A DNA stretch of 64,000 nt from Calliphora vicina (lineage: Eukaryota; Arthropoda; Insecta; Diptera; Calliphoridae): positions 65,745,747-65,809,746 of the forward strand of contig NC_088784.1 of the NCBI RefSeq assembly GCF_958450345.1. The letters are read 5' to 3'. Position numbers and translations under genes: made by a program. This document shows positions 1 to 11,270 of this stretch, piece after piece; position 1 is the first letter of the stretch; every line of letters starts with the position of its first letter. Under the pieces are notes generated by a model. That model saw only the letters and a program-made list of their open reading frames with translations, searched no databases and had not been told where the DNA came from.

Positions 1-371
1 TTTTGCAGTACTACTCTGCTTCATATTCAATATTCCTTAAATAAAGAATTAATTTCCGGCCAGAAATTTATGAGTTAAACCACTTTTATTCGGTATATTG
101 GCCTATTATGGGGCAATAGTCATAAAATATACTTAGTAATGAGATTTCCATATTTATAAACTATCAATTTTTTCAATATTTCTCGACTTTGATAGAAAAT
201 AAAAAGAACTATAAATTTCTATATTTGCCATATTTTCAAAATAATTTCTTTGATTATTCCTTTACCTAAGCAAAAATTTGCAGTCTTTGCGCCATTTTTT
301 GCTAGAGGTAAAATTTTGAAAAAAGACATGGTTCCAAAAATGTGTTGCATGTATTTTTGGGAAATTTATGA
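1..371. other. AT-rich non-coding sequence
   Basis: No open frame, RNA gene or repeat terminus is recognisable here. Base composition is typical of the rest of the window. Confidence 0.6.
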
Positions 372-1895
372 CATATAACTAGGGTTTTTATCCCGGGACA
401 AATTTCCCGGGAATTTTGCCAATTTTTCACTACCCGATTCCCGGGATTTTTAGTCGGGAATCCTGGGAGTTAAAAACTGACGAAACTACAAAGAAAACAA
501 GTTAGAACTCTATTTTGTCACCAAAACAAAGTGAAAGTTTTTTTACGAAAACGTTTTCGAATGAAAATTTAAAAAGGCATGCGGACATCGCTTTGAGACT
601 TCGCTATCTATAAGACTTCAGAGTATGTACATTAGGGTGGGCCGATTTGTATGAACAAAAATTAGTCGATATTGTGACATCGATTTGTCGATAGCTTTTG
701 ACATGATGAAAAAAATTTCCACTACGACATATCAAAAAAATCATTTTCGAAGCGCTCAAATTTCTGAAAATGTCAAAAAATTTACTTTTATTTTTAAGGT
801 CTTTTAGTAGGTAATAAAAAAAACCTAAAAGAAAAACTTAAAAATAAAAGTTGAGAAACAGTATTTTTTTTTACTTTTTCTGAAATTTGGGCACCTCGAA
901 AAGGAGTTATTAAAGCAATAAGTTATTATCCGTGTTAAAATAATTACTTAAAATACTATTGTGTGCCAAAATTTAGCATTTTAACTCATTGGTAATAAAA
1001 TTACAAAATTGAGAAACAAAAAAATAAAAGTCATCATTTTGATCATTTATTTTCCTGAGTTTGTTTTGCATGAACATTTGAATTTTGTGAATGAACACCT
1101 TTGAATCTAATAATTTGGAAATTTTCATCTTTAAGCTTTCCGTCATTACATTTTTAAAAGTTATTTGTAAAAACTTTTATATTTTGTAAATAATAAGACA
1201 TTAAATATAATAAAGTATCGAAAGAATTTTTTCTTAATTCCATTTTCGAGATCAAAATAAATTGTATTTCTTAACACTTCAGTTAAATGTATAGAATTCA
1301 TTCCTAAGTGTATTCATTCCTATGAAAATTCATTATTTATAGAATTAATTTCTTATTGAATCATTATTTGTTCTTCAAATCCATAACAAAATTTTTCTTC
1401 AATTCAAATCTATTACAAAAAGGCTTAAGACAACTTTTTTCAATTCATTTTGTAACTGATTAAAAGCAAAACAAAACAGAATGAAAAAAAAATTTAACTC
1501 AATTTGTAGTAGATTTGAATTAAAAAAATGTAATCCTTCAAAGTTTGAATTATGTTATTTATTAACTTCAAAATTAATTCAATTTAAACAAACGCTTTTG
1601 AATGAAGCTAAATAATTAGATGGCAATAGATTTATGGAATGAAAGGCTGACTTTTTATAATTACCGATTAAGATTTTAGTGAATTAAACTCAAATTTAAT
1701 TAACTAATACCAAGCTCTGATATACTTATAATGACTATAGCACTAAGTTTTTATATGAAATTTGGCTATAATATTCATAATTTACAGTATCATTATATAT
1801 TTCGGGAATAGCCGGGTACCCGGTAATGTAGAAAAAAATTTTCCCGATTCCCGGGAATCAAAAAAGGCCGCGAAATTAAAAACCCTACATATAAC
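372..1895. mobile_element. Non-autonomous hAT-type DNA transposon (CCCGGG family), copy 1
   Basis: The element proper is 380-1887. It is flanked by a perfect 8-bp target duplication, catataac, at 372-379 and 1888-1895, which is the length made by hAT transposases. The termini are inverted: the left begins tagggtttttatcccggg and the right ends in the complement, ...aaaaaccctA. Subterminal sequence is rich in CCCGGG and CCCGA blocks on both sides. The interior is AT-rich with no transposase frame, so this is a deletion derivative mobilised in trans. It also holds a block starting near 632 (acattagggtgggccgat) that resembles sequence at about 60.06-60.59 kb, so a second repeat family is nested inside. 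The hAT assignment rests on the duplication length and on the related, coding copy at 7211-8240. Confidence 0.85.
738..902. repeat. Imperfect palindrome nested in hAT copy 1
   Basis: The segment from about 738 to 810 (starting cgaagcgctcaaatttctga) is repeated in inverted form from about 825 to 902 (ending ctgaaatttgggcacctcga). Related sequence, 'cattttcaaggcgcccaatttt', occurs near 60.53 kb, so this belongs to a dispersed inverted-repeat family. Confidence 0.6.
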
Positions 1896-1929
1896 CGCGA
1901 AAACCAATTAGATATATCTTCTTTTACGG

Positions 1930-2480
1930 ATTGTGAGGAATATTTTAAAAATAAATAAAAATTGTTTTTTTTAAACCTTTTCGGAATATTTTAAAAAAAA
2001 TTTTGAAATCTTTTCTGGAATAATTTTAAATCATAAAAGCCTTTAAAAATTAACATAAAAAATCTAATCAATTACATCGAAAAAATTTTAGAGGCTTTTT
2101 AAACCACAATTTTGATGTATTGTGGTTCCAGAGTACAAATATGGTCCAAATCATAAATTCTATGGAGAGTTTTTTTAAAAAAATGTTTAAGTAAAATTGT
2201 GAATTTTTTTAAAACGGTACTCCACATAATTATTTTTCTATTGCAAACGAATGCTTTGAGTGAAAATTTTATATATATTTTATTTTTGTTACAATAACAA
2301 AACACATGTTAAATTTCCATTCAAAGTACTCGTTTGGATTAGAAAAACAGCACATTAATGATTACTCAAATACGATTAGTCCGATATTATTAAAGTAAAC
2401 TTAGAAAAAATTAGATTTACATAACCTTTAATCAGTTTTTAGTATTCATTGGATGGTATTCTATAACAAATTCGATCCAT
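1930..2480 (+). repeat. Dispersed repeat family S, copy 1
   Basis: Blocks such as ttttagaggctttttaaacc, attctatggagagttttttt, tccacataat and 'agtccgatattattaaagtaaacttag' recur in the same order at 31.70-31.93 kb and flank the element at 27932-29603. It is non-coding. The family is called S here only for cross-reference. A short MITE interrupts it at about 2231-2356. Confidence 0.6.
2231..2356. mobile_element. 128-bp hairpin MITE, copy A
   Basis: The left half contains aacgaatgctttgagtgaaa and the right half its imperfect complement, ending agaaaaacagcaca. The same hairpin occurs at 15685-15812 and 30007-30135, and as a half copy at about 32520-32595. Compared with the uninterrupted S copy at 31.84 kb, this MITE sits between ccacataat and actcaaa, which confirms insertion. 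It is non-coding; the superfamily is not determined. Confidence 0.7.
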
Positions 2481-3100
2481 CGATTATATAAAATAACATT
2501 TTTAATAAAAATTGGAATAATATAAATATGTCCTAACAAATCGATGTCATTTTAAAGCAAAATTAAATTGTGTATTTGATTATATCTTTGTGATACTTTG
2601 AAGTTCGAGAAAAAAACATATATTTTAATATAAATCCGCCCCTAATTATCACAAGTCGATGACGAAAATTTATTATATAATTTTTGTACGAATCTCATTC
2701 GTGTTTAATTTTATATAGATACCTACTTCTAAAAGAGATTAATGTTTGTTAAAGTGATTTTCGGAAGTGGGCCTTAATGAGAGCTATGACGAATTAGGTC
2801 GAATTATTTCTATATATATGCATTTTTAGGCAAATTGATTTTTCTACGTTTTTCTGATTCAATTAGAAATGTAATATGATAAAATTCTTTAGGATTTTGA
2901 GAAGAGGTAACACATCTTACACTCAGTTCCATGTTATGAATAATCTTGTATGAATATTTTTAAATTTAAGTACTGAATGAAAAATTCATACTATGATACA
3001 CAATCACCACTATTGGTGGTTGCCTTTCATTTAGTCGTTTAATAAACAGCAATTATATTAGAAATGTTGATATAAATTATTTAGCAAAACATTTTAATGT
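2481..3100. other. Non-coding, with a fragment of dispersed repeat R
   Basis: About 2640-2830 carries words typical of repeat R (gattttcggaagtgggcctt, gagctatgac). The rest shows no recognisable feature. Confidence 0.5.
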
Positions 3101-3540
3101 CCACTTTTCAGGCGTTTGAACCTCCGTAAATCACTCTATTATGCTGGAACATACAAAAACCTAAAACCATTCGAAAAAGTCCATAGAAATGTATCATTGG
3201 AGATTGGCGGCAGGCAGGCAAATGGCAAATGCTTTAAATATTGCATTTTAATGTTTCCCAAATTCATGTCGTTATTATAATGCAATAAGTCTTAAATTGT
3301 TCTGTTGCTATTATAGTTGTTGCTGTTTATATTTTATGCAGTTTTTGCTGCTGTGTTTGGTTGCCTGTTGTGCTGTTACCTGTCTCTAAACAGGAAAAAT
3401 GTTTTATGTGTTAAGAGGTTTAGTGCCATTGTGTATTGTATATTTAAGTACGAAAGTGTGTGAATATCTGATTTAAATTTGTACAATGGTGGTAATAAAA
3501 ATAGAAATATTGAACGTAGACCTATAAATCTATATATTAT
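3101..3540. other. Apparently low-copy sequence with a start-less open frame
   Basis: This stretch has no match elsewhere in the window that I can see. After a splice-acceptor-like tttttcag-type context (acttttcag, ending about 3111), one frame is open to a stop near 3294, about 60 codons without an ATG and with no recognised domain. Downstream, 3295-3400 is rich in tgttgctgtt-type words common in fly introns and UTRs. Treat it as candidate unique DNA, not as a gene. Confidence 0.3.
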
Positions 3541-4342
3541 AATTATGACATATCATCTAGATATGTCGTCCGTCTGTCTGTTGTTGGCACGATAGAGACT
3601 AGAGGAAAAGATTTAGGAGCATAAAATTTCTGGTCTGGTAGAAAATTTATATTTTTTATTTCTTTGCTATGTTTTATAAATAAGAATCTGTCCATGATTT
3701 AGCACCTCCGCAATCTACAGAACTTAATATAATTAAGAACCTGTGGGAAATTTAAAACCTCAATATTAGAAAACGAAGCATTTCATCATCCGATCACTCC
3801 AAGCTTTTGGTTAAACTTCATGCAGTTATACAAAATTGATTCATATAAAGTTTGAAGACTTTCACAATTATACTTCTTGAGATAATGGAAAATAACTATT
3901 TACTTTGTATGATAGGTGCCTCGCCCACTAATACAGTCCCGCCCATTTTCAGAATAGTGATATAAAATTAATTCGTACAAAGTTTAAATACTTTTACGAT
4001 TATAGTTTTACAGTTATTATAAATTAAGGATTTACTTTATATGGGATGGGCACGCCCACTAATGGAATAGCACCCATTTTCAGCCAAACTATGTAGAATA
4101 ATAATTGATATATTTGGTAAAAATTTTAAGACTTTCACAACTATAGTTCTCCAGTTTTGTAAGTCACGAATTTTTAAGTCATACACCCAATATTTAGTTT
4201 GTATGGGAAGTGCCACGCCTACTTGAAATTCTACTTGAAATTCTAGTCTATTGTTTCTTCTAGATATAGAGAAATATACAATAAAAATTTCCAGAGGATC
4301 GATCAAGTGGTTGTTTAGGCTTTTATAAGTGGCTTTTATAAA
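3541..4342. repeat. Dispersed repeat R-related block
   Basis: The block contains the characteristic cgtccgtctgtctg word near 3569, and two or three degenerate direct units of the form tatgggatgggcacgcccac at about 3905, 4040 and 4205. It is non-coding apart from the Tc1 fragment at 3696-3839. Confidence 0.55.
3696..3839 (+). pseudogene. Tc1-family transposase C-terminal fragment
   Basis: Translation gives a 47-codon fragment with one internal stop. It contains LNIIKNLWEI, then NIRKRSISSSDHSKLL. This corresponds to the region around the last catalytic glutamate of Tc1 DD34E transposases (usual form SPDLNPIENLWEIL). The glutamate position here is read as lysine (IIKNLW), so it could not be active. 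It is the same subfamily as the remnant at 39530-40403, which has FIENLWEILDRDIRKRSISS. No terminal repeat is visible beside it. Confidence 0.75.
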
Positions 4343-4406
4343 TATGGGGCATTTCATGTCAAGGTTAGTTCTATTGGATAATAACTCAGACACAATTTTT
4401 CAACAA

Positions 4407-4704
4407 GATCGGTTGAGAACTCTCTGAGTTAGAGGGGGTCAAAATTTTACATTTTGGTCAAGCAGTTGTTTTTTTTTCCATATAACTTATCACCTATTGT
4501 TCTTAGCAAAACGTGTCCCAAATAGTTTAGATAGCTCTTTCTTCAATCTTTTGAAGATCGGTTGAGAACTCTCTGAGTTAGAGGGGGTCAAAATTTGACA
4601 TTTTGGCCAAGCAGTTGTTTTTTTTTCCATGTAACTTATCTCATATTGTTCTTAGCAAAACGTGTCCCAAATAGTTTAGATAGCTCTTTCTTCAATCTTT
4701 TGAA
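4407..4704 (+). repeat. Two-copy tandem duplication, period 149 bp
   Basis: gatcggttgagaactctctg starts at 4407 and again at 4556, with near-identical sequence through tcttcaatcttttgaa. The inverted arm at about 5775-5945 has a single copy, so the duplication occurred after the palindrome formed or arose in one arm only. Confidence 0.85.
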
Positions 4705-5039
4705 AAAAAAATAAAAAAATTTTAATATTTTTTTTTCCGAAATAAAAAACTTGTTCGAATTTGTTTTTAAATGAGCCCTTTTTTCTCTTAAAATAAAGCT
4801 TAGATATTGTTCTTGAAGACCTATTTGGTCGCTTAGTGGGATGCGAGTGGGATATCTATCAAAATAAATATTTTGTAACTCAAAACATACAAGTTTTGAC
4901 TTTTTTTGCAAAATCAAAAACTTTCTTGACTTTTTTTTCAAAATGGACCCTTTTTAAAATTTTTTTAGCTCAAACAAAAGCTGAGATATTTTCCTTGAAT
5001 ACCCTTTTGGTCGCTTAGTGGGATGCGAGTGGGATATCT

Positions 5040-5690
5040 ATCAAAATAAATATTTTTTAACTGTGCTGTGCCGAATCTTATATACCCTTCACCAAATTAT
5101 ACTTTAAAATAATTTTTTTTAATTATTTTTAGGTAAACAAAATTTATTTATTTTTTTTTAAATTTTTTTTTAAAAAAAGTGTTTTTAAATTTTTTTTAAA
5201 ATTTATGACAAAAAATTTTTTGATGAAAAAAAATTCGGGTCAAAAAACATTTTTCCCGATTTTGGCCCATTGTAGGTCCAACTTACTATAGCCTTATCTA
5301 CATCGTTGCAATGGACTTTGAAATATCTATCATTAGATATCCATATTGTCTATATTAATGACTTAGTAGTCCATATATAAATCAAAAATAGGTAAAAAAT
5401 CTAGGTTGTCCCGGCTTTTTGCTCATATCACCGTTATTTATGGACGGATTTTGCTGATTTTAAATAACAAACTTCTCGAAAGCATGTCTGACAGAATTAT
5501 TGAAGATTTGGATCCCGAAGATATCTGGAGTCTTCAGAAAATTGATTTCAACTAACAGACGGATAGACACACAGACAGACTGACATGGCTTAATCGACTC
5601 CGCTATCTATAAGGATCCAGAATATATATACTTTATAGGGTCGGAAATGAAAAATGTAGAAATTACAAACGGAATGACAAACTTATATAT
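5040..5690. repeat. Dispersed repeat R inside FB1
   Basis: It starts with tgtgccgaatcttatatacc and continues with words common to fly dispersed repeats: gacagactgacatggcttaa, gactccgctatctataagga, tatatactttatagggtcgg. It is non-coding and sits between the arms of FB1. Confidence 0.65.
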
Positions 5691-5998
5691 ACCCTTCTCA
5701 CGAAAAAAAGTCAAAATAGTTTTTGATTTCAGAAAAAAAATATTAAATTTTTTTTTATTTTTATTTTTTAAATATTTTTTTTTGAAAGATTGAAGAAAGA
5801 GCTATCTAAACTATTTGGGACACATTTTGCTAAGAACAATAGGTAATAATTTACATGGATAAGAAAAACCAACTGCTTGACCAGAATGTCAAATTTTGAC
5901 CCCCTCTAACTCAGAGAGTTCGCAACCGATCTTGTTGAAAAATTGTGTCTGAATTACTATCCAATAGAACTAACCTTGGTGCATGAAATGCCCCATAT

Positions 5999-7126
5999 AT
6001 GTATATAGATTCTCAATTCTAATTCGGGTTCATGTTATTAAATTCACAAGTGCTTGTTGTTGCGAATACCACACAAATCGTAAAAGCAACAAAAAAAAAA
6101 CAGGCAGACTTTGACAGCTGCAGCAAACATAAACAAAAAATTTGACAAACAAAGAATTTAAACACAAAGGAGCAAAAGAATCACCTGATTAGTTGAACAG
6201 ACCTTACTGATGGATCTTAGTAGCTATGTTATTGCTTCGAAATTTTCTATTGAATCCTAGGATGTACAGTTTTTGCCCAAATTTTTAGCAGCCTGGTGGT
6301 TATAAAACACGTTGCATTTTGTATGAATATCTTCAAAATGTACAAATTTTGTGTACAAGTTTTACATTTTAAATCGACACACAAAGTGAATTTGAGGTAC
6401 ACATTAATGTTAGTGCTAGACTAATATTTTTGAGCATGGCCATTCCCACTATGGTGGTGTAGGCTTTAAATACTCGGAACAATTGTTATGCTATGACTGT
6501 TAATATATATGTAGTTGCCTAATCTGACCTTAGCTTAAGAAAATTTTATAAGAAACTTTTACTACGTCAGACACATAAGTCACACTGTGTGATTTATATT
6601 TCCATAACTGTATAAATATACCTACATACATACATATATACATGCAAATGTATGTATATGTATTTAGTATGTGTGTGAGTACATATTTATTTTGTAGCAG
6701 TGGCATTGCATACTTTTAGGCTATGTAGTCTATAAATTCTTTATGAAAATTTATTGCTTTGAGAATATGGCTAAACTTGATTTTACTTTAAAGATAAAAT
6801 TGAACAAAAAAATAAATAAAAAAACCTACAGGTATTTAAACAAAAGACTTTTCTTGTAAAATACTATGTTTTTTTTTTTGCTACTGCCAATAATTGTAAA
6901 GGGACCAAACGTTGGCCTTATTTATAATGACAGCCGTGGCTTAGTGACAATTATGTATGTATATAAGGATTTTCTTTTTCTTTTCAAGGATTTTTATCTT
7001 AAGGGTCAATGAAATGTAAACATATGGAGTAGGGTTTTGAAAAGTCTATAATAAATAAATAAAATTAAATATGTAGTAAGCTAGGTTTTCCAAATAATTA
7101 AGTTCATTAAATTTCTTGGCACCTAC
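5999..7126. other. Low-copy AT-rich DNA with a catacata/tgtatg microsatellite
   Basis: About 6615-6690 is a mix of catacatacatat and gtatgtatatgtat repeats. The surroundings (cagcaaacataaacaaaaaa near 6125; cacacagtgtgtg-type words) look like ordinary fly intergenic or intronic DNA. No gene is visible. Confidence 0.5.
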
Positions 7127-7202
7127 ACTGAGAGAAAAACGACTTTGCAAAATCGACTATGGTTGGTGTCATTTTGACACCATGCGGTGTCACTTTTTTT
7201 GA

Positions 7203-8248
7203 CATAGTACTAGGGTTCCCGGGAAATTTAAATTTTTTTCCCGGGAAAACGGGAAATTTAAAATTAATTAAAAATTCTTTAATATATTTAAATATGACAT
7301 CTCTGCTTGATGAATGGCTTGTTCCAAATATTAGTGGAGGTTTTAAACACCATTAAGGATACAGTAGAAGCATTAAGCCGATATGAAACCATTTTTCTGA
7401 TAGGTGATGAACAGCAGTTATCTAAAAATTCTACGATTTCTCAAAAAACGGTTCATTCAATTAAATTAAACCTAAAAACTTCAACATTATAACATAAATT
7501 ATAATATAAAAACACAATGTTAAAAATTTATGGACATCAAATGTATGAACGTCTATTTGGCCATAATGTTCCCTCATCTGTTCAAAGCGTTGATGATGAG
7601 GTTTCCGAAATACAATGAAGCAAAATTTTAAAAACCAATTAGAATATTCAATCAATATTGAAAAGGAAAGCCCTAAACATTTAAAATCAAATGCTGAAAG
7701 TTTTAAGCGGGAATTAGATTTATTTGAAGCAAATAGCAATCGGATAATACATTTTTATTGTCTTTATAATGCTTTAATAACGATAAAGCCAACACATGTT
7801 TAAAGCGAAAGAGTTTTCTCGTCGAATGTCTTATTGAATGCATTAGTAATTTTGAAAAAATCAATTTTTTAAAAAAATAGTTCTATGAGGGACATATAAC
7901 ATAAAAATCAAAAGAATGAATATAAAAAGTGCATTAAAAATCCCATTAACATGTTAATCGACATCGAATTATAAAGATACGTTCATAATTTATTTATATC
8001 ATGAATACCGCTAATATTTAATTTTATAGTAACAAGTGATCTCCAAATATTTTAACAAACATTTTTTGGTTTTATGTGGGTACAATTGAATTGTAATGTA
8101 TTGTTTTTCTCTTTTTTTTTTAATAAAATGACACAATTTTATAAAATAATTTTCTTTTTTACTTATTTTTCTAGTTAAAAAAACAATTTTTCATTCCCGT
8201 TTCCCGGGAAATTAAATTATCCGGGAAACCCCAAACCCTACATAGTAC
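7203..8248 (+). mobile_element. hAT-type DNA transposon (CCCGGG family), copy 2, broken
   Basis: The element proper is 7211-8240, flanked by a perfect 8-bp duplication, catagtac, at 7203-7210 and 8241-8248. The left end is tagggttcccgggaaattta; the right end is the inverted form, ...ccgggaaaccccaaacccta. The interior carries hAT transposase C-terminal remnants (see 7300-7862). At 1030 bp it is far shorter than an autonomous hAT element (usually 2.5-5 kb), so the N-terminal and central regions are deleted. It is inserted in another repeat. Confidence 0.9.
7300..7862 (+). pseudogene. hAT transposase C-terminal remnant
   Basis: Pieces are spread over two frames. At about 7310-7420 the frame reads EVLNTIKDTVEALSRYETIF, matching the stretch of hAT transposases before the insertion domain exit (commonly 'L.pf.daT.alS...'). 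At 7615-7803 there is an open 62-codon stretch ending NALITIKPTHV, followed in frame after a TAA by SERVFSSNVLLNALVILKK. The SERvFS word with the following LNAL..LKK is the signature of the hAT C-terminal dimerisation domain. An in-frame stop separates the two halves and the catalytic core is missing. Confidence 0.8.
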
Positions 8249-8640
8249 CTTAACAATTTGTAAACAAATGAGTACGAATAGACAACGCAACATTGTTAAA
8301 TTATTCGCCGACGCATCTTAATGTGTGTTGCTTTTTTGACACGTTTATACATGGAATCTTTTTTAAATTTAAGTATTTATTCGTATTGTATTTAAAAATA
8401 AATGTAAAATATAAAGGAATTATTATTTATTTTAATTACAACGTATGGTGCCAAATTGACAACGGAACGATATCAAATTGACAACAGTCTAGTGTCAAAT
8501 CGACAACGGATGGTGTCAATTCGGCAAAGGAATAATGAAATTTTTTCGTTGTCAAATTGACACCGTTTGTATACAATTTGTACACATACGGGGTTGATAC
8601 ACTATTGATACCGAATGATTTCAAACCGTACATGGATTTG

Positions 8641-9483
8641 TTAATTTTTTCGCTTGGTGATGGTTTAGGAACTTATGTAAAATCTTAAATTCAGGGCTAT
8701 GGCTTAAGGTAGCACCCATTACTAAGATATCAAAAAACCTTTGTGAAAATATTTCGTTTATTATGAATACTATGTGTTTAAAGTGTATACAATTTTTTTT
8801 GGAGAATAACATTTTTTATACCCTCCACCACCATAAGTGCTTTGACATTCCGACAATCATTGAGAAATATTCATCTGAGACCCAACAAAGTATTTAATAT
8901 TATTATTGATCCTTATGAAATTCTAAGTCGAGTGAGCTATGGCCGTCTGTCTAAAACGCTCTCACGTTTAAATTGAATTAATAAGCAATATCGAATTAAT
9001 AGAACCAGGGTTATGGACCAAAATGTAAGACAACTTCCCAAAATTTTGATAATTTTCACATGTTGTTTTGTTATTTTGGGAGAATTCATTGCTGAGAATG
9101 AACAAATTTTCTCAAACTTCAGTTGTTTAAGTTCATCACCAAAAGGATAAAAAATGATAAATTTAAACAATATTAATTAAACAAGGATATTTTAAAATAC
9201 ATATCCCTAAATTTTGTTACCGTAAAATTATCCTTTAAATAAAAATATCGTTCGGCTTAACAGTCATTTTATTTAAGCGAAGTTTTAACTAAAATTAATA
9301 GCCATTTTTTCTTGTTACGGAGACTATATTATTCATCTTTAACTTTTAAGTCAGATCAATGCATAAATGCACAGATTTTTTTTCTATCTCCTGAAATGTA
9401 AAAAGTACGGGAAATTAGGAACCGTAAATACATCTCTAAATTTCAATTATTTCGAGAATCATCCATGGTCCCATTCTAAATTA
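8641..9483. other. Non-coding, with a fragment of repeat R at about 8815-9165
   Basis: From tataccctccaccaccataa (8817) the sequence parallels 45835-46150: both contain acccaacaaagtat, attgatccttatgaaatt and gtcgantgagc, then ctcacgt. It is non-coding; the rest is AT-rich without recognisable features. Confidence 0.6.
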
Positions 9484-9680
9484 TACACAGAAACATTTGT
9501 AGTAGCTACCGGATTTGTTGCCAATCGAGTGGATAGCACACATAGATATTTTCGTTTCTATTAATAGAAGGTCAGTTAATCAAGAATAATTTCGCTTGAA
9601 TCAACAAAAATTTTGTTACACTTTCTAAAATGTTGTAGACACAACTGTAAAATTCTGTTGCTATAACATGGAATGGCTCA
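9484..9680 (+). repeat. Dispersed ~200-bp repeat V, copy 1
   Basis: It starts tacacagaaacatttgtagt and contains ggatttgttgccaatcgagt, then ttgttacactttctaaaatg. The same order of blocks, reverse complemented, occurs at 12898-13117. The terminus tacacagag resembles short non-autonomous DNA elements; the class is not proven. Confidence 0.65.
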
Positions 9681-9689
9681 TGGAGATCG

Positions 9690-10870
9690 ACTCAGAATCA
9701 CTTTCTGAGTCGATCACTTTCTGTCCCTCCGTCTGACTGTCCATGTAAACCTTTTGCGCGAAGTGCAAGTCGCAATTTTGAAGATATTTCGGTAAAATAT
9801 GGTACATACTTACATTTGTTTCAGTCCAAGGCGAAGCCTATTGAAACTGGTTGAAATCGGTTCATTATTTCACATAGCCTCCATACAAATGTCCTCCCGA
9901 AATTGGGCTTTATCGGTCATAACTGTTTAATTTATATAGGTATCTACTTTCGCTCCACATATGTTTTATATGAGTAGGTGAAATGCAAAACTCGCTCATT
10001 ACACATAAACCGAAGCTCCAAAAGACTGCCAGAATCAATGGTTATCTAAATTTTTTTAATTTTTATAACGAACGTGTTTTGCATTTCACCTACTCATATA
10101 TACAGAAGTCATGTCACGTAGTTTTATGACGATCGGTACATAATTAGTCATAGCTCCCATATAAGGCTGTCTTCCGAAATCACTTTAACGAGCATAAATA
10201 TTGTTACGTTTTAACCTTTTCAAAACGCTGGTTTATTTCCTTTAAATAAACCGGATACTTTTGATTGCAAATAAAAGCCGTTTAGTAGTTTGGAAATTGT
10301 AACAACTCTTTATTTCTTTAAAATGTACAACAACAATAGAATTAAATAGCCACTCAATGTTTTTTATACAGGTTTATAAATTCTCAGAATTACAGACACA
10401 ATTTATAATGTACACGCATTTACTTGAAAAACACAACACACTTTAAGGCATTCAGATGATGTTTATTCGAAAAGCGTCTCTGATAAACTCTTTAACTGTC
10501 AAAGTTCGAATATTCTAGATCATACGCCATCTGTGGTGTACTTTCTACAATGTTCTTTGACTGAATATTCGAATACAGCGTTGCCAACTTACGATCAAAT
10601 CAACTGAAAGCTTTTATTTAACAATGCCCACAGATATGTTACAGTCTGCCATTACAGCACTGTTATTTGAAAGCATTATGCTACTTTTAAATCAGCCCTT
10701 AAAATCGTTATATTTGAATTCAAGTACAATTTCGTAACAATATCTTAAAAATTTCGGTATCCATATAAAATTCAACATAAATTAATTTCATATAGACCTA
10801 AATCACAAGACCTAATTTCATGGCGATCGGTACATAATTAGATCCAGCTCCCATATTTGTAAGTATTTTT
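9690..10870 (-). repeat. Dispersed repeat R, antisense copy interrupted by a solo LTR
   Basis: It contains gtccctccgtctgactgtcc, aagtcgcaattttgaagata, and repeated 'gatcggtacataattagtca tagctcccat'-type words (in copies of fewer than 20 bases). It reads in the reverse orientation of the copy at 21.3 kb. The LTR at 10202-10739 splits the phrase agcataaatatcttaaaaat, which is intact at about 53831. Confidence 0.7.
10198..10743. mobile_element. Solo LTR, Gypsy-type, copy 1
   Basis: The LTR is 10202-10739 (538 bp). It opens with tgttacg and closes with cgtaaca, a perfect 7-bp inverted terminal pair of the TG...CA class. A 4-bp target duplication, atat, lies at 10198-10201 and 10740-10743. ATAT is the preferred target of Drosophila 297/17.6-type Gypsy elements. 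There is no primer-binding site or gag/pol next to it, so internal sequence was lost by LTR-LTR recombination. A second LTR of the family is at 51306-51837. AATAAA signals occur near its start (aaataaaccgg, aaataaaagcc). Confidence 0.88.
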
Positions 10871-11270
10871 TAGAACGTATGTTTTAAACCAAAAATATTT
10901 ATCACACTGTGTTTTAAAGATTTAACTTAATGCTGAAATCATACTAAATATATATAATACATACAATGTTCCTGTACACAGATCATTTTTTATGGACTGA
11001 AATACTTATGGAAACATAAAACTGGAGCTGTCACAGACATTACTCAACCAACACATTCACTTGCACTCACATGCATACATAAAGATGATTTACATACTCA
11101 TACTTGTGCTGCATAAAAGATACAAATGACAAACTCGAAAAAGAAAAAGAAAACATTGTAATTGGTTGCAGGTTAAGTAATAATGGCTTTCAAGAAACTG
11201 CTATTTATATGTATACTAGAGTGGCTCACTTTGTGTGGAGATGAAAAACGTGCTTCCTTCCTTGAAAAAA
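10871..11270. other. Apparently low-copy non-coding DNA
   Basis: No repeat or frame was recognised. Words such as cattcacttgcactcacatg resemble fly intronic sequence. Confidence 0.4.

Larger units (their letters stand above)
4343..5998. mobile_element. Long inverted-repeat (foldback) element FB1
   Basis: The left arm runs from about 4343 (atggggcatttcatgtcaag) to about 4735. The right arm is its reverse complement, about 5735-5998, and ends catgaaatgccccatat. Identity is high over 'actctctgagttagaggggg' and 'cccaaatagtttagatagct'. The left arm carries an extra tandem copy (4407-4704). The interior holds two direct copies of 'gtcgcttagtgggatgcgag' (about 4828 and 5010) and a copy of repeat R. 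No target duplication was found and no transposase is present. Confidence 0.7.
7127..8640. repeat. Short-motif repeat with 'tgtcaa..tgacac/tgacaac' units, split by hAT copy 2
   Basis: The left part, 7127-7202, starts cactgagagaaaaacgactt and contains ggtgtcattttgacaccat. The right part, about 8249-8640, contains at least six units of the form (c)aaattgacaac(g)g at 8451-8575. The two parts are separated by the insertion at 7211-8240. It is probably one non-autonomous element, but no matching right terminus to cactgagag was found. Confidence 0.5.

Noticed and set aside
6598..6690. catacata/tgtatg tract as a functional element
   Set aside because: Ordinary microsatellite; no further structure.
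7127..8640. Clustered tgtcaaattgacaac units as a CRISPR-like or regulatory array
   Set aside because: Spacing and sequence are irregular, the context is eukaryotic and nested in transposons; best read as decayed repeat sequence.
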